Source of the DNA: AB-137-C09 sp964458185
GTDB taxonomy: Bacteria > Pseudomonadota > Zetaproteobacteria > Mariprofundales > Mariprofundaceae
Reading direction: 5' to 3'
DNA length: 29,658 nt
Assembly (NCBI GenBank): GCA_964458185.1
Contig: CAYWFG010000023.1
Coordinates: forward strand, 1 to 29,658
Position 1 is the first letter of the stretch. Each line of letters starts with the position of its first letter. Below the pieces are notes generated by a model, which was not told where the DNA came from, made no database searches, and saw only the letters and a program-made list of their open reading frames with translations. Positions 18,596 to 26,194 of this stretch are shown here, piece by piece. Made by a program: the position numbers and the translations under genes.

Positions 18596-18920
18596 TGTCG
18601 CCCGAACGCAAGGGATGCCATGCTGGCAACGGTAAATCAAGCGCACGAAGGCGATAGGCACACTGCGCTGGCAACCAGTGGTAGTGTGTTTGCTTTAAAT
18701 TACGAATATTGAGGCAATCCTGCACACGCTGTTGACGATTGGTATAATCGCTACAACGGCAGCTTTTGGCATCAAACAATGCGCAGGCAATATTACTAGC
18801 GAACAATTCCCCTGTTTCTTCATCTTCGTAACTTTGATGGCAACATTGACCGCAACCATCGCACAATTTCTCCCATTCTTCATCAGAAAGGGTGTTTAAT
18901 GGTTGCTGCCAAAAATTCAT
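18555..18920 (-). CDS. UPF0260/YcgN-like cysteine cluster protein, short form
   Basis: The 121 aa protein matches the UPF0260 (YcgN, CxxCxxCC) family, presumed metal or Fe-S binding, of unknown function. It shows LCDGCGQCC (Cys20, 23, 26, 27), a family-typical DEETGELFASNIACALFD (Cys46), CRCSDYTNR (Cys54, 56), Cys69, and WLPAQCAYR (Cys87), then WHPLRSGD. Nine Cys in about 70 residues is the family pattern. E. coli YcgN runs to about 150 aa; here the chain stops soon after the SGD segment at AVHDAEISMRM, so the usual C-terminal tail is missing. Its end overlaps the convergent rluC by 41 bp. The ATG directly follows the SRPBCC stop (TAAATG). Confidence 0.9.
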   Translation of the reverse strand: MNFWQQPLNTLSDEEWEKLCDGCGQCCHQSYEDEETGELFASNIACALFDAKSCRCSDYTNRQQRVQDCLNIRNLKQTHYHWLPAQCAYRLRALDLPLPAWHPLRSGDINAVHDAEISMRM

Positions 18921-19367
18921 TTAGAGTGTTTCTAACAACTCTTTTAAGTTAGCAAAATCCATCTCCAGCTCTCGCTTGGCAATATGCGCTACGACGGGAC
19001 TGGCAAGGCTAAAAAAACGCCCAACATCAATACTTAAAGTTCGATGTATGCGAGTGATATTATCTTCTAGTGATTCAAAATGCATGGATGCAGTCATGGG
19101 GAAAGGACCTGTTGTTGATTCTGCTGCCCATGCACTGCCATCATCATTGCGTTCGGTTACACGCCAGTCTTGCTCAATAATACGCCCTAAGAATTTTTCT
19201 TTGATATGATACACGGTTCCAAGAGTTGCAGCACCATCAGTTTTTTTCACCGACTCTAATACTGAAGTCTGCCACATAGGGTCGTTCTTGTTATCATCGA
19301 CAAAAGCGATGACTTCGGCAATAGGCTTATTGATATTAATAGTCGTGTTTAATTGACTTAAAGGCAT
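18921..19367 (-). CDS. SRPBCC (START-like) family protein
   Basis: The 148 aa protein looks like a helix-grip SRPBCC/polyketide-cyclase-like fold, which holds hydrophobic ligands; no specific ligand can be read from sequence. Visible features are the opening strand TTININKPIAEVIAFVDD, then DPMWQTSVLESVKK, a central HIKEKFLGRIIEQDWRVTE strand pair, TGPFPMTASMHFESLEDNITRIHRTLSIDVG, and a long C-terminal helix (AKRELEMDFANLKELLETL). AAGGGAG upstream supports the ATG. It abuts the YcgN-like gene and follows the DUF2062 gene by 27 nt, so probably part of a metG operon. Assignment to the superfamily is good; function is open. Confidence 0.82.
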   Translation of the reverse strand: MPLSQLNTTININKPIAEVIAFVDDNKNDPMWQTSVLESVKKTDGAATLGTVYHIKEKFLGRIIEQDWRVTERNDDGSAWAAESTTGPFPMTASMHFESLEDNITRIHRTLSIDVGRFFSLASPVVAHIAKRELEMDFANLKELLETL

Positions 19368-19394
19368 GGAAAATCTCCCTTGGTGTGAAGTGTT

Positions 19395-19907
19395 TCAGCT
19401 ATGATTACGGGTGCGCCATTTATTGACAACTCGCCAACGCCAAGCAACACGAATAAAAACATAACCAGACAAACTAAAAAAAACAGCGCAAATAAAACAG
19501 CCAAGCAAGAACGGCGGCAGTACAGTTTGCATGCTTAAGATAAACCATTGAATGCTTGCCTCAAAATGAAATGGTATTTCAGGCATTTGCAGCACCCATG
19601 CACCAATTTTATAAGTGCCGTAAAAGATAGGCGGCATAGTGATGGGATTGGTTAGCCAGACAAGACCGACAGCCACCGGTAAATTCCCATGAAACCAGAC
19701 TGCGCCAGCAGCGGCCATGACCATTTGAAAGGGTAGCGGAATAAAGGCAAAAAACAGACCAATGGCAAAAGCCATAGCGACCGTGCGCCGATTGATCATC
19801 CATAAATAAGGACGATGTAATAATTTACCAAAACAACGAAGGTACTTATGTTCACGCAAGTCACGGGAATTAGCAGTGAGGTGTTTCATGAGTCGTTGTG
19901 GCATCAT
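19395..19907 (-). CDS. DUF2062 domain membrane protein
   Basis: The 170 aa protein carries the DUF2062 membrane domain, of unknown function. A basic N-terminus is followed by NRRTVAMAFAIGLFFAFIPLPFQM, a helix with GLVWLTNPITMPPIFYGTYKIG (the family's Asn-Pro core), and a last helix LLGCFICAVFFSLSGYVFI. About three membrane segments in total. Two ATGs are possible, at 19907 and 19904, and sequence does not separate them. It starts 3 nt after the metG stop, so it is probably translated from the metG transcript. Confidence 0.88.
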   Translation of the reverse strand: MMPQRLMKHLTANSRDLREHKYLRCFGKLLHRPYLWMINRRTVAMAFAIGLFFAFIPLPFQMVMAAAGAVWFHGNLPVAVGLVWLTNPITMPPIFYGTYKIGAWVLQMPEIPFHFEASIQWFILSMQTVLPPFLLGCFICAVFFSLSGYVFIRVAWRWRVVNKWRTRNHS

Positions 19908-19910
19908 CGC

Positions 19911-21461
19911 TTAACCGATACGAGGAAACACAGGAGATGGCGTTAAGCATTGATGCTTATTGCTTAGTAGTCCCCAGCCACCAACATGGGCAATGCGCAC
20001 CTCGTCGATGTCAATCGTTTGCCCCATGATTTGATGCAGCATGGCTGCCATTTTGCTTGGCATAAAAGGAATTAACGCAATGCAGATCAAACGCAAGCCT
20101 TCGATCAAGTGGTACAAGACCGCATTAAGTCGTTGTTCATCACCGTTTTTAGCCAGTATCCACGGTTCATTTTCTTGAACGTAACGATTACCATGACGAA
20201 CTACGGCATTGATACGCTCTAAAGCTTGGTGAAATGCCTGTTGATGCAATGCGGCATCAATATCGCGTTGCATCGCTTCAATGTCGGCAATAAAAGCACG
20301 GTCGATGGCTTCTTCGATGGTTGCTTGTGTGAGTATGCTGTTACGGTATTTTTTTAGCATCGACAACGAACGATTGAGAAGATTACCAAGATCATTCGCC
20401 AGTTCAGTGTTATAACGTCGCACCAATGCTTCTTCTGAAAAATCACCGTCTTGACCAAAAGGGACTTCACGCAACAAAAAGTAACGCAAAACATCGACAT
20501 CGTATTTGGCAAGAATATCAGCAGGGCGCAATGCATTACCAAGGCTCTTGCTCATTTTTTTGCCATCAACGGTCCACCATCCATGGGCAAAAATACGTTT
20601 CGGTAAGGGTAATCCTGCGGCAAGCAATAGACAAGGCCAATAGATCGCGTGAAAACGCAAGATGTCTTTACCGATCAAGTGAACATCCGCAGGCCAATAA
20701 TCCATACAGCGTTGCTCATCGGGGAAGCCTAGTGCTGTCAGGTAATTGGTTAAGGCATCAATCCATACATAAATCACATGCCCTTCATCATCAGGAACAG
20801 GGATACCCCAAGAAAATGTAGTACGCGAAATAGATAAATCATGCAGCCCTGATTCGATAAAACGCAATACTTCGTTACGCCGTGATACAGGGGCAATAAA
20901 ATCAGGATGGCCATGAATGTATGCTAGCAAAGTGTCTTGCCATGCGCTTAAACGAAAGAAATAAGATTCTTCTTGCACCCGTTCAAGACTACGGTTGCAG
21001 TCGGGGCATTGTTTATCGTCCCAGTGGCTGCCTTCTTTCAGTTGTGTTTCAGTCCAATAGCTTTCACAAGGGACACAATACCAATCCTCGTACATACCCT
21101 TATAGATAGCATCAGCATCGCTCAATCGTTGCCACATCGCTTGAACAGATTCTTTGTGACGGTTTGAACTGGTGCGAATGAAGTCATCGTTGCTAATCGA
21201 AAGTTCAGGCCATAATGTCGCATAACGCTCGACCACTTGATCTGCCAACTCAATAGGGGTGATGCCCCGTTGTTCGGCAGCTTGTTGCACCTTTTGCCCA
21301 TGCTCATCAACACCTGTCAAAAAAAACACGTCGCGCCCAGCCATGCGTTGGTAGCGCGCCAATACATCAGCAGCAATGGTGGTGTACATATGCCCTAAGT
21401 GCGGTTGGTCGTTCACATAATAAATAGGCGTGGTTACATAATAAGAAGATGACGATGGCAT
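19911..21461 (-). CDS. metG: Methionine--tRNA ligase
   Basis: MetRS charges both initiator and elongator tRNA-Met. From the ATG at 21461 the protein is 516 aa. The HIGH-type motif is HLGH (21-24) within YVNDQPHLGHMYTT, the connective-peptide Zn site has Cys129/132 (CVPC) and Cys152/155 (CPDC), and KMSKS is at 302-306. The all-alpha anticodon domain follows. It lacks the C-terminal EMAP-like tRNA-binding domain of the E. coli enzyme, so it is the shorter monomeric type. A TTG at 21479 would add six residues but has no better ribosome site. Downstream genes (DUF2062, SRPBCC, YcgN-like) follow closely. The upstream gap to divergent nadA holds a palindrome. Confidence 0.96.
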   Translation of the reverse strand: MPSSSSYYVTTPIYYVNDQPHLGHMYTTIAADVLARYQRMAGRDVFFLTGVDEHGQKVQQAAEQRGITPIELADQVVERYATLWPELSISNDDFIRTSSNRHKESVQAMWQRLSDADAIYKGMYEDWYCVPCESYWTETQLKEGSHWDDKQCPDCNRSLERVQEESYFFRLSAWQDTLLAYIHGHPDFIAPVSRRNEVLRFIESGLHDLSISRTTFSWGIPVPDDEGHVIYVWIDALTNYLTALGFPDEQRCMDYWPADVHLIGKDILRFHAIYWPCLLLAAGLPLPKRIFAHGWWTVDGKKMSKSLGNALRPADILAKYDVDVLRYFLLREVPFGQDGDFSEEALVRRYNTELANDLGNLLNRSLSMLKKYRNSILTQATIEEAIDRAFIADIEAMQRDIDAALHQQAFHQALERINAVVRHGNRYVQENEPWILAKNGDEQRLNAVLYHLIEGLRLICIALIPFMPSKMAAMLHQIMGQTIDIDEVRIAHVGGWGLLSNKHQCLTPSPVFPRIG

Positions 21462-21531
21462 GCAGCCAATGATGCGCAATTGATGAAAAAGCGCAAGTTT
21501 TTATAGCTATTTGAATGATTGGAAGCATCAT

Positions 21532-21546
21532 CATTGATGATCAATG
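21532..21546. promoter_or_regulatory. Palindromic operator candidate between metG and nadA
   Basis: CATTGAT-g-ATCAATG is a perfect 7-bp inverted repeat around one base. It overlaps a second one, ATCATC-att-GATGAT at 21527-21541, and is followed immediately by TTGACA (21547-21552). The nearest good -10 on plus, TATGAT at 21580-21585, is 27 bp further, too far for a normal pair with that TTGACA. Which gene it serves is unclear. Confidence 0.4.
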
Positions 21547-21657
21547 TTGACAAAGCTAAGGTCACTCACACACTTGGGCTATGATACGAATAAACCCTTA
21601 TTTTAATGCACGAAGCAAGCGCGACTTTTACCTTGCGGACAAAGGCATGCGTTTGTG

Positions 21658-22734
21658 ATGGGCGTTGAAGCTTTATACCGCATGAATGAAGATGAGTTAT
21701 TGCATAATATTACCACACTGAAAAATGAATTGGGTGATTCATTGTTGATTTTAGGACACCATTATCAACGTGAAGAAGTGATTCGTTTTGCCGATATTAC
21801 TGGGGACTCTTTAAAACTATCGCAACAGGCAGCCGCTGCAAATGCTGCATCCATTATCTTTTGCGGTGTGCATTTCATGGCAGAAACGGCAGATATTCTT
21901 ACCCATGATAATCAGCAAGTGATGCTGCCTGATCTTGCGGCGGGTTGTTCGATGGCTGATATGGCCGATGAAGCGCAAGTCAATCGTTGTTGGGAAGCAT
22001 TAAATACAGTGCTTAATGCTGATGAATGTATTACACCTGTGACATATATCAACTCTACCGCAGCATTAAAATCATTCTGTGGTAATCATGGTGGTATTGT
22101 TTGCACCTCATCCAACGCCGAGCGTGTGTTGGCATGGTCGTGGCACCAGCGGCAAAAGGTGTTGTTTTTTCCTGATCAACACTTGGGAGAGAACACTGCC
22201 TTGCGCATGGGCGTTGCCGAAGAAGATATGATTGTTTGGGATCCTGCATTACCGCTGGGTGGTCATAGCAAAGAAGCAATTATGTCGGCGCGATTGATCT
22301 TATGGAAAGGTTTTTGTTCGGTGCATCAAATGTTTCAAGCAAGCCATGCGACGACGATGCGTCAACAACATGCAGGCATTCAGATTCTAGCGCACCCTGA
22401 ATGCTCAAGAGAAGTGTGTGAAACAGCAGATTTTGTTGGTTCAACAGAGGCTATTATTCAGCATGTACAAGCGGCTTCAAGCCCTCAAGACTTTGCTATT
22501 GCAACAGAATTGAATCTGGTGAACCGCCTAAGAATTTGTCACCCCGAACATCATATTTATTTTCTTTCTCCGATGGTGTGTATGTGTTCTACCATGTTTC
22601 GTACAGACCCCCAGCACTTGTATGCATGCATGCGTGATGTTGCTGATGGGCATGCGAACAATCGTATTGTTGTTCCTGCTGTGCATAAGGCATCGGCAAA
22701 ACTTTCCCTTCAAAGGATGTTAAACCTTGGTTAA
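21658..22734 (+). CDS. nadA: Quinolinate synthase (4Fe-4S)
   Basis: NadA condenses iminoaspartate with dihydroxyacetone phosphate to make quinolinate for NAD, using an oxygen-sensitive 4Fe-4S cluster. The protein is about 358 aa. Family segments seen: LGHHYQREEVIRFADITGDSL near the N-terminus and HFMAETADIL. The three likely cluster Cys are in AAGCSMADMA (about 97), LWKGFCSVHQMF (about 220) and SPMVCMCSTMF (308 or 310). HPECSREVCETADFVGSTEA and ATELNLVNRL complete the third domain. It is the long, non-enterobacterial type. The start may be ATG 21658 or GTG 21655; a three-codon open frame (ATG 21647 to TGA 21656-21658) overlaps this start. The 3' end overlaps the OmpA-domain gene by 8 nt. Confidence 0.96.
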   Translation: MGVEALYRMNEDELLHNITTLKNELGDSLLILGHHYQREEVIRFADITGDSLKLSQQAAAANAASIIFCGVHFMAETADILTHDNQQVMLPDLAAGCSMADMADEAQVNRCWEALNTVLNADECITPVTYINSTAALKSFCGNHGGIVCTSSNAERVLAWSWHQRQKVLFFPDQHLGENTALRMGVAEEDMIVWDPALPLGGHSKEAIMSARLILWKGFCSVHQMFQASHATTMRQQHAGIQILAHPECSREVCETADFVGSTEAIIQHVQAASSPQDFAIATELNLVNRLRICHPEHHIYFLSPMVCMCSTMFRTDPQHLYACMRDVADGHANNRIVVPAVHKASAKLSLQRMLNLG

Positions 22735-24241
22735 CTATTATTTTTTTTCGCATAGACGCTTTACGCTTATGCTTTGTTTGCTTTGCAGTCTGATCTCGTG
22801 GTCAGCACAGGCAAGCGAAAGCAGGCAAAGCATTGAAAAGCAATTAGAACAATTGCAACAAAGTCCTGCGGCAGACTTTGTGCCTAAGGCTATTGATAAA
22901 GTACGTGCTTATTTGGGCGCAGCGATGCTTGCTGCAGACCGTGGTGATACAGTAGCCGAAGAAGCGGCACTCAATCGTGCTGACAGTGCAATTGATGAAG
23001 CTTATGGTAGTGCGCGTTTTATTAAAAATAAATTTGCAGATTTATTACAGTTGCAGGCATCGGCCAAAGAAGCCAGCCAATATGTATTAGAAAAAGACTC
23101 TGATGCTGCCGAAGATATACCCGTATGGCAGACCAAAGGTGATCAAGCTGTGCGTGCCGTTTTTAAAGCAGCAGGCGATGGCAAGCTTAATAGCAGTCAA
23201 CAACGAGCAGGCACAGCACGTGCTGCATTTATTCATGTGATTAATGCGGCGGTTCCTGTGTTACTTAGCAAAACAGACCGTTTGCTAAAAAGTGCCGCCA
23301 ACAAAAATGCCAAAAGTTACACCCCTGTCATTTATGGTGATGCAAAAAAAGCCTATGGTGCCTTAAAACGCTATGCCGATGGTATTGCAGCCCAAGTACC
23401 CAAACACCCTGCCTTGGGTTTGATGCTGGCAAAGCGTGCTATTGATACCGCATTACAGGTGAAAGAATGGCGCAAACATAGTGGTAGTCATGAAGAATTG
23501 TTATTGCGTGCATCTCGTCAACGGCAAGATTTAGCTTTAGCACTGAATATGCCTATAAGATCGCCGATTGCTGATTTTAATATGGCAGCGTTATTGCAAC
23601 AAGTCCGAGCGTTGCAAGCCACATTAGCAAAACAGAAAAAAGATACTGAAACCCAGATCAATAAACTGCAAAGTGATGGCGACCGTGAAAAGGCAAAAGC
23701 CTTAGAAGTCTTGCAGGCCAAACAACAAAGCACTTGTGTGGAACAGTTGGCAACATTAAAAGATGCCTTCCGTGCTAAGCTAGAACGTGTCACCTACGAA
23801 GATAAGCGCAAAAAAAGTGTGCAACAATTATTTGAGCAAGGTGAGGTGGAGATTCACAGCAATATGGATGGCTCTTTATTGCTTCGTTTGAGTAAATTAA
23901 AATTCGCACCTGCAAAAACAGAATTGCCGCCGCAGCAATTTGAATTTTTAGCGCGGGTGAAAGAAGCCTTAATGCTCTATGATGATCGCATGATCAGCAT
24001 TAATGGTCATACCGATAACAAAGGTGAAATAAAAGAGAACCAGACGCTATCGTTGAAGCGAGCCGAGGCAGTGATGGATTTTTTGATTGCGGCAGGGGTT
24101 AGTGGAGATCGTTTGCAGGCATTTGGTTATGGCGAAGTTCGCCCTATTGCCAGCAATGAATTTGTCCAAGGTCGTGAGATGAATCGGCGCATTGACCTGA
24201 TTATCGAAGCTGCAACAAAAAAAACGGCAGCAACGCAGTAA
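22727..24241 (+). CDS. OmpA-family C-terminal domain protein with long helical N-terminal region
   Basis: This 504 aa envelope protein probably tethers to peptidoglycan. A signal peptide (residues 1-29) ends SAQA before SESR. The middle (about 30-330) is Ala/Leu/Lys/Gln-rich and helical, with a coiled-coil-like stretch RALQATLAKQKKDTETQINK and a following Lys/Glu-rich segment. The C-terminal OmpA domain (about 385-495) carries INGHTDNKGEIKENQTLSLK (His428), RAEAVMDFL, AFGYGEVRPIASN and NRRIDL, the diaminopimelate-binding residues of the fold. The start is TTG at 22727 with AAGGA 9 nt upstream, inside nadA. A later in-frame ATG (22769) would cut the basic part of the signal peptide. The next gene begins 1 nt after its stop. 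Confidence 0.88.
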   Translation: MVNYYFFSHRRFTLMLCLLCSLISWSAQASESRQSIEKQLEQLQQSPAADFVPKAIDKVRAYLGAAMLAADRGDTVAEEAALNRADSAIDEAYGSARFIKNKFADLLQLQASAKEASQYVLEKDSDAAEDIPVWQTKGDQAVRAVFKAAGDGKLNSSQQRAGTARAAFIHVINAAVPVLLSKTDRLLKSAANKNAKSYTPVIYGDAKKAYGALKRYADGIAAQVPKHPALGLMLAKRAIDTALQVKEWRKHSGSHEELLLRASRQRQDLALALNMPIRSPIADFNMAALLQQVRALQATLAKQKKDTETQINKLQSDGDREKAKALEVLQAKQQSTCVEQLATLKDAFRAKLERVTYEDKRKKSVQQLFEQGEVEIHSNMDGSLLLRLSKLKFAPAKTELPPQQFEFLARVKEALMLYDDRMISINGHTDNKGEIKENQTLSLKRAEAVMDFLIAAGVSGDRLQAFGYGEVRPIASNEFVQGREMNRRIDLIIEAATKKTAATQ

Positions 24242-24242
24242 A

Positions 24243-25247
24243 ATGAACAAGCATAACGGCATTCATGAGCCGATGAGCAAAGCTGACAAGCAGGCTTTTC
24301 AACATGCTTTTGATGCCGTCATGGAATCAGGGCTTACGGCATCAGATGGTCATTTATTAACTGCCGTCTTGCATGAAATCCACATGGGTTTAGAAATGTT
24401 CAAGCCCTACAAAGAACGAAAAAAAGTTACCTTTTTTGGTTCGGCAAGAACCGAATCGCATGAACCGTGTTATATTCAGGCTAGAAATTGTGCCAATGTA
24501 TTGGCGAATGCTGGTTTCATGGTTATTACTGGTGGTGGTGAAGGTATCATGCATGCGGCCAATGAAGGTGCTGGTTTTTTAAACTCTTTTGGCATCAATA
24601 TTAACCTACCGATGGAGCAACGCCCTAATCCTGTGGTGGATGGCTCACCGCGCCATTTTTATTGCAAATACTTTTTTACCCGAAAATTATTTTTCATGCG
24701 TGAAAGCCATGCTATTGTGTTGTGTGCAGGTGGTTTTGGTACCTTAGATGAAGCCTTTGAAGCCTTAACCTTGTTGCAAACAGGGCGAAATCCACCCTTG
24801 CCTGTGGTCTTGCTAGAAGCACCAAGGGACGATTACTGGGGGCCATTTGTAAATTCGTGGATTCGTCGTTTAACCGATGATGGTTTAATCTCGGCAGATG
24901 ATCGTCATTTTCTTTTTCACACCGATTCTGTTGCCGCTGCGACGGATCATATTCGTGATTTTTACGCCAATTACCATAGTTTTGATTACCTCAATGATAT
25001 GGTAATGCTGCGCTTGATTGAACCCTTAAGTCACGCCGCATTATCGCGCCTCAATGCAGAATTCTCCGATGCTTTAACGCAAGGGCATATTGAACAATTC
25101 ATGCCAGCAGAGATTGCAGCGCATAGTTCACAACCTGCCATCTGTATGCACTTACATCCTCATCGGATGAGTATTTTACCGCAACTGATCCGTCGCATGA
25201 ATGCCTTGCATCGCCAAGATGTGTTAAAAGCCATTGTTGCCGATTGA
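24243..25247 (+). CDS. LOG family protein (TIGR00730/COG1611-type nucleotide hydrolase)
   Basis: Members of this Rossmann-fold family hydrolyse nucleoside monophosphates to base and ribose 5-phosphate (LOG, PpnN); the substrate here is not known. The 334 aa protein has an N-terminal helical extension, then VTFFGSART (62-70), the phosphate loop TGGGEGIMHAANEGA (96-110) and CAGGFGTLDEAFE (161-173). The usual motif is PGGxGTxxE; here Pro is replaced by Ala, while the catalytic Glu and Gly-Thr remain. A C-terminal extension of about 110 residues follows the core, longer than the plant-type LOG (about 200 aa). ATG at 24243 is 1 nt after the previous stop. It overlaps the lytic transglycosylase gene by one base (TGATG). 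Confidence 0.88.
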   Translation: MNKHNGIHEPMSKADKQAFQHAFDAVMESGLTASDGHLLTAVLHEIHMGLEMFKPYKERKKVTFFGSARTESHEPCYIQARNCANVLANAGFMVITGGGEGIMHAANEGAGFLNSFGININLPMEQRPNPVVDGSPRHFYCKYFFTRKLFFMRESHAIVLCAGGFGTLDEAFEALTLLQTGRNPPLPVVLLEAPRDDYWGPFVNSWIRRLTDDGLISADDRHFLFHTDSVAAATDHIRDFYANYHSFDYLNDMVMLRLIEPLSHAALSRLNAEFSDALTQGHIEQFMPAEIAAHSSQPAICMHLHPHRMSILPQLIRRMNALHRQDVLKAIVAD

Positions 25248-26194
25248 TGATTGAGCATCAAAAAAACACATGGCTGATGCGTTTGTTGATGCTATTATTT
25301 CTTTCTTCTTGTGTGAACCATGCATTAGAGTCATCCTATGGTATGGCAAGTGATGCGCAGAAAGATTATGTTTATTTGTTAGAAAACCTCAACGATGGAA
25401 AATTAGCCATCTGGCGAGATAGCCGTGGCACAGAGCATCATTTCGCTGTGTTTTCAACCTACCCAAGCAAGAACAAAATATGCCGTGATTATTTCAATAC
25501 TATTATAAATGGGGGTGTTGAGAGCGAAAAAAACTTTGGTACATCGTGTCGCGTAGCGAATAATCAATGGCAATATGTTCAAGGTAGTGAAAAAACATCA
25601 AAAATTCATTACATGCAATTCATGCGCTTAGAGAAAGGCTTTAAGTCAAAGCGTGGCAATGCATCGCGCAATCATCGCCATGCTCGCCCTAAAGTGAATC
25701 GCACCAGTGCTTCACCGCAGGGGATTTCGTATTCATCAGACTATAGTCTATCCCCCTTTTTGTTGAATAAATCCACTGCTGCCGAATCAAAATATGGCGT
25801 TCCGCTGCGGCGTTTGATTGATGATGCTTCACGTCAGCAAGATTTTCATCCTTGCCTGATTCATGCGGTAGTTTTTTATGAATCAGGTTACAATCCTAAT
25901 GCAGCAAGTCCTTGTTGTGCAGGCTTGATGCAGCTGGGCAAGGCAGCCGCAAGAGAAGTGCATGTGGTCAACCGAAAAGACCCACGCCAAAGCCTCAATG
26001 GTGGTTCTTATTATTTAAAAAAGAAACTGAACGAACCAGGGATCAACAATAATATCAGTTTGGCACTAGCCTCCTACAATTGTGGCTATGGCGTGATTAA
26101 AAAAAACAATTTTAAAGTTCCCCAACGCTGTTGGTCGAATAATCCCCAACAGTATGTTGCTAAAATATTATCGAAGTTTCAGCAGTGTAACTGA
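25247..26194 (+). CDS. Lytic transglycosylase lipoprotein (SLT domain) with N-terminal surface-antigen-like domain
   Basis: This enzyme class cleaves peptidoglycan to 1,6-anhydromuropeptides. The 315 aa protein has a lipoprotein signal with lipobox LSSC (Cys about 22). The C-terminal SLT domain (about 178-312) shows FYESGYNPNAASP with catalytic Glu212, then AGLMQLGKAAA, DPRQSLNGGSYYL and ALASYNCGYG, the family motifs; CGYG replaces the common AGPG. The N-terminal domain (about 45-115) has AIWRDSRGTEHHFAVFSTYP, KICRDYFNTII and CRVANNQWQYV, which resembles the 17 kDa surface antigen/RT0821-type domain (inference). A Lys/Arg/His-rich linker joins them. ATG 25247 shares a base with the LOG stop; a TTG one codon earlier is possible. 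It converges with the next gene, overlapping 27 bp. Confidence 0.9.
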   Translation: MIEHQKNTWLMRLLMLLFLSSCVNHALESSYGMASDAQKDYVYLLENLNDGKLAIWRDSRGTEHHFAVFSTYPSKNKICRDYFNTIINGGVESEKNFGTSCRVANNQWQYVQGSEKTSKIHYMQFMRLEKGFKSKRGNASRNHRHARPKVNRTSASPQGISYSSDYSLSPFLLNKSTAAESKYGVPLRRLIDDASRQQDFHPCLIHAVVFYESGYNPNAASPCCAGLMQLGKAAAREVHVVNRKDPRQSLNGGSYYLKKKLNEPGINNNISLALASYNCGYGVIKKNNFKVPQRCWSNNPQQYVAKILSKFQQCN

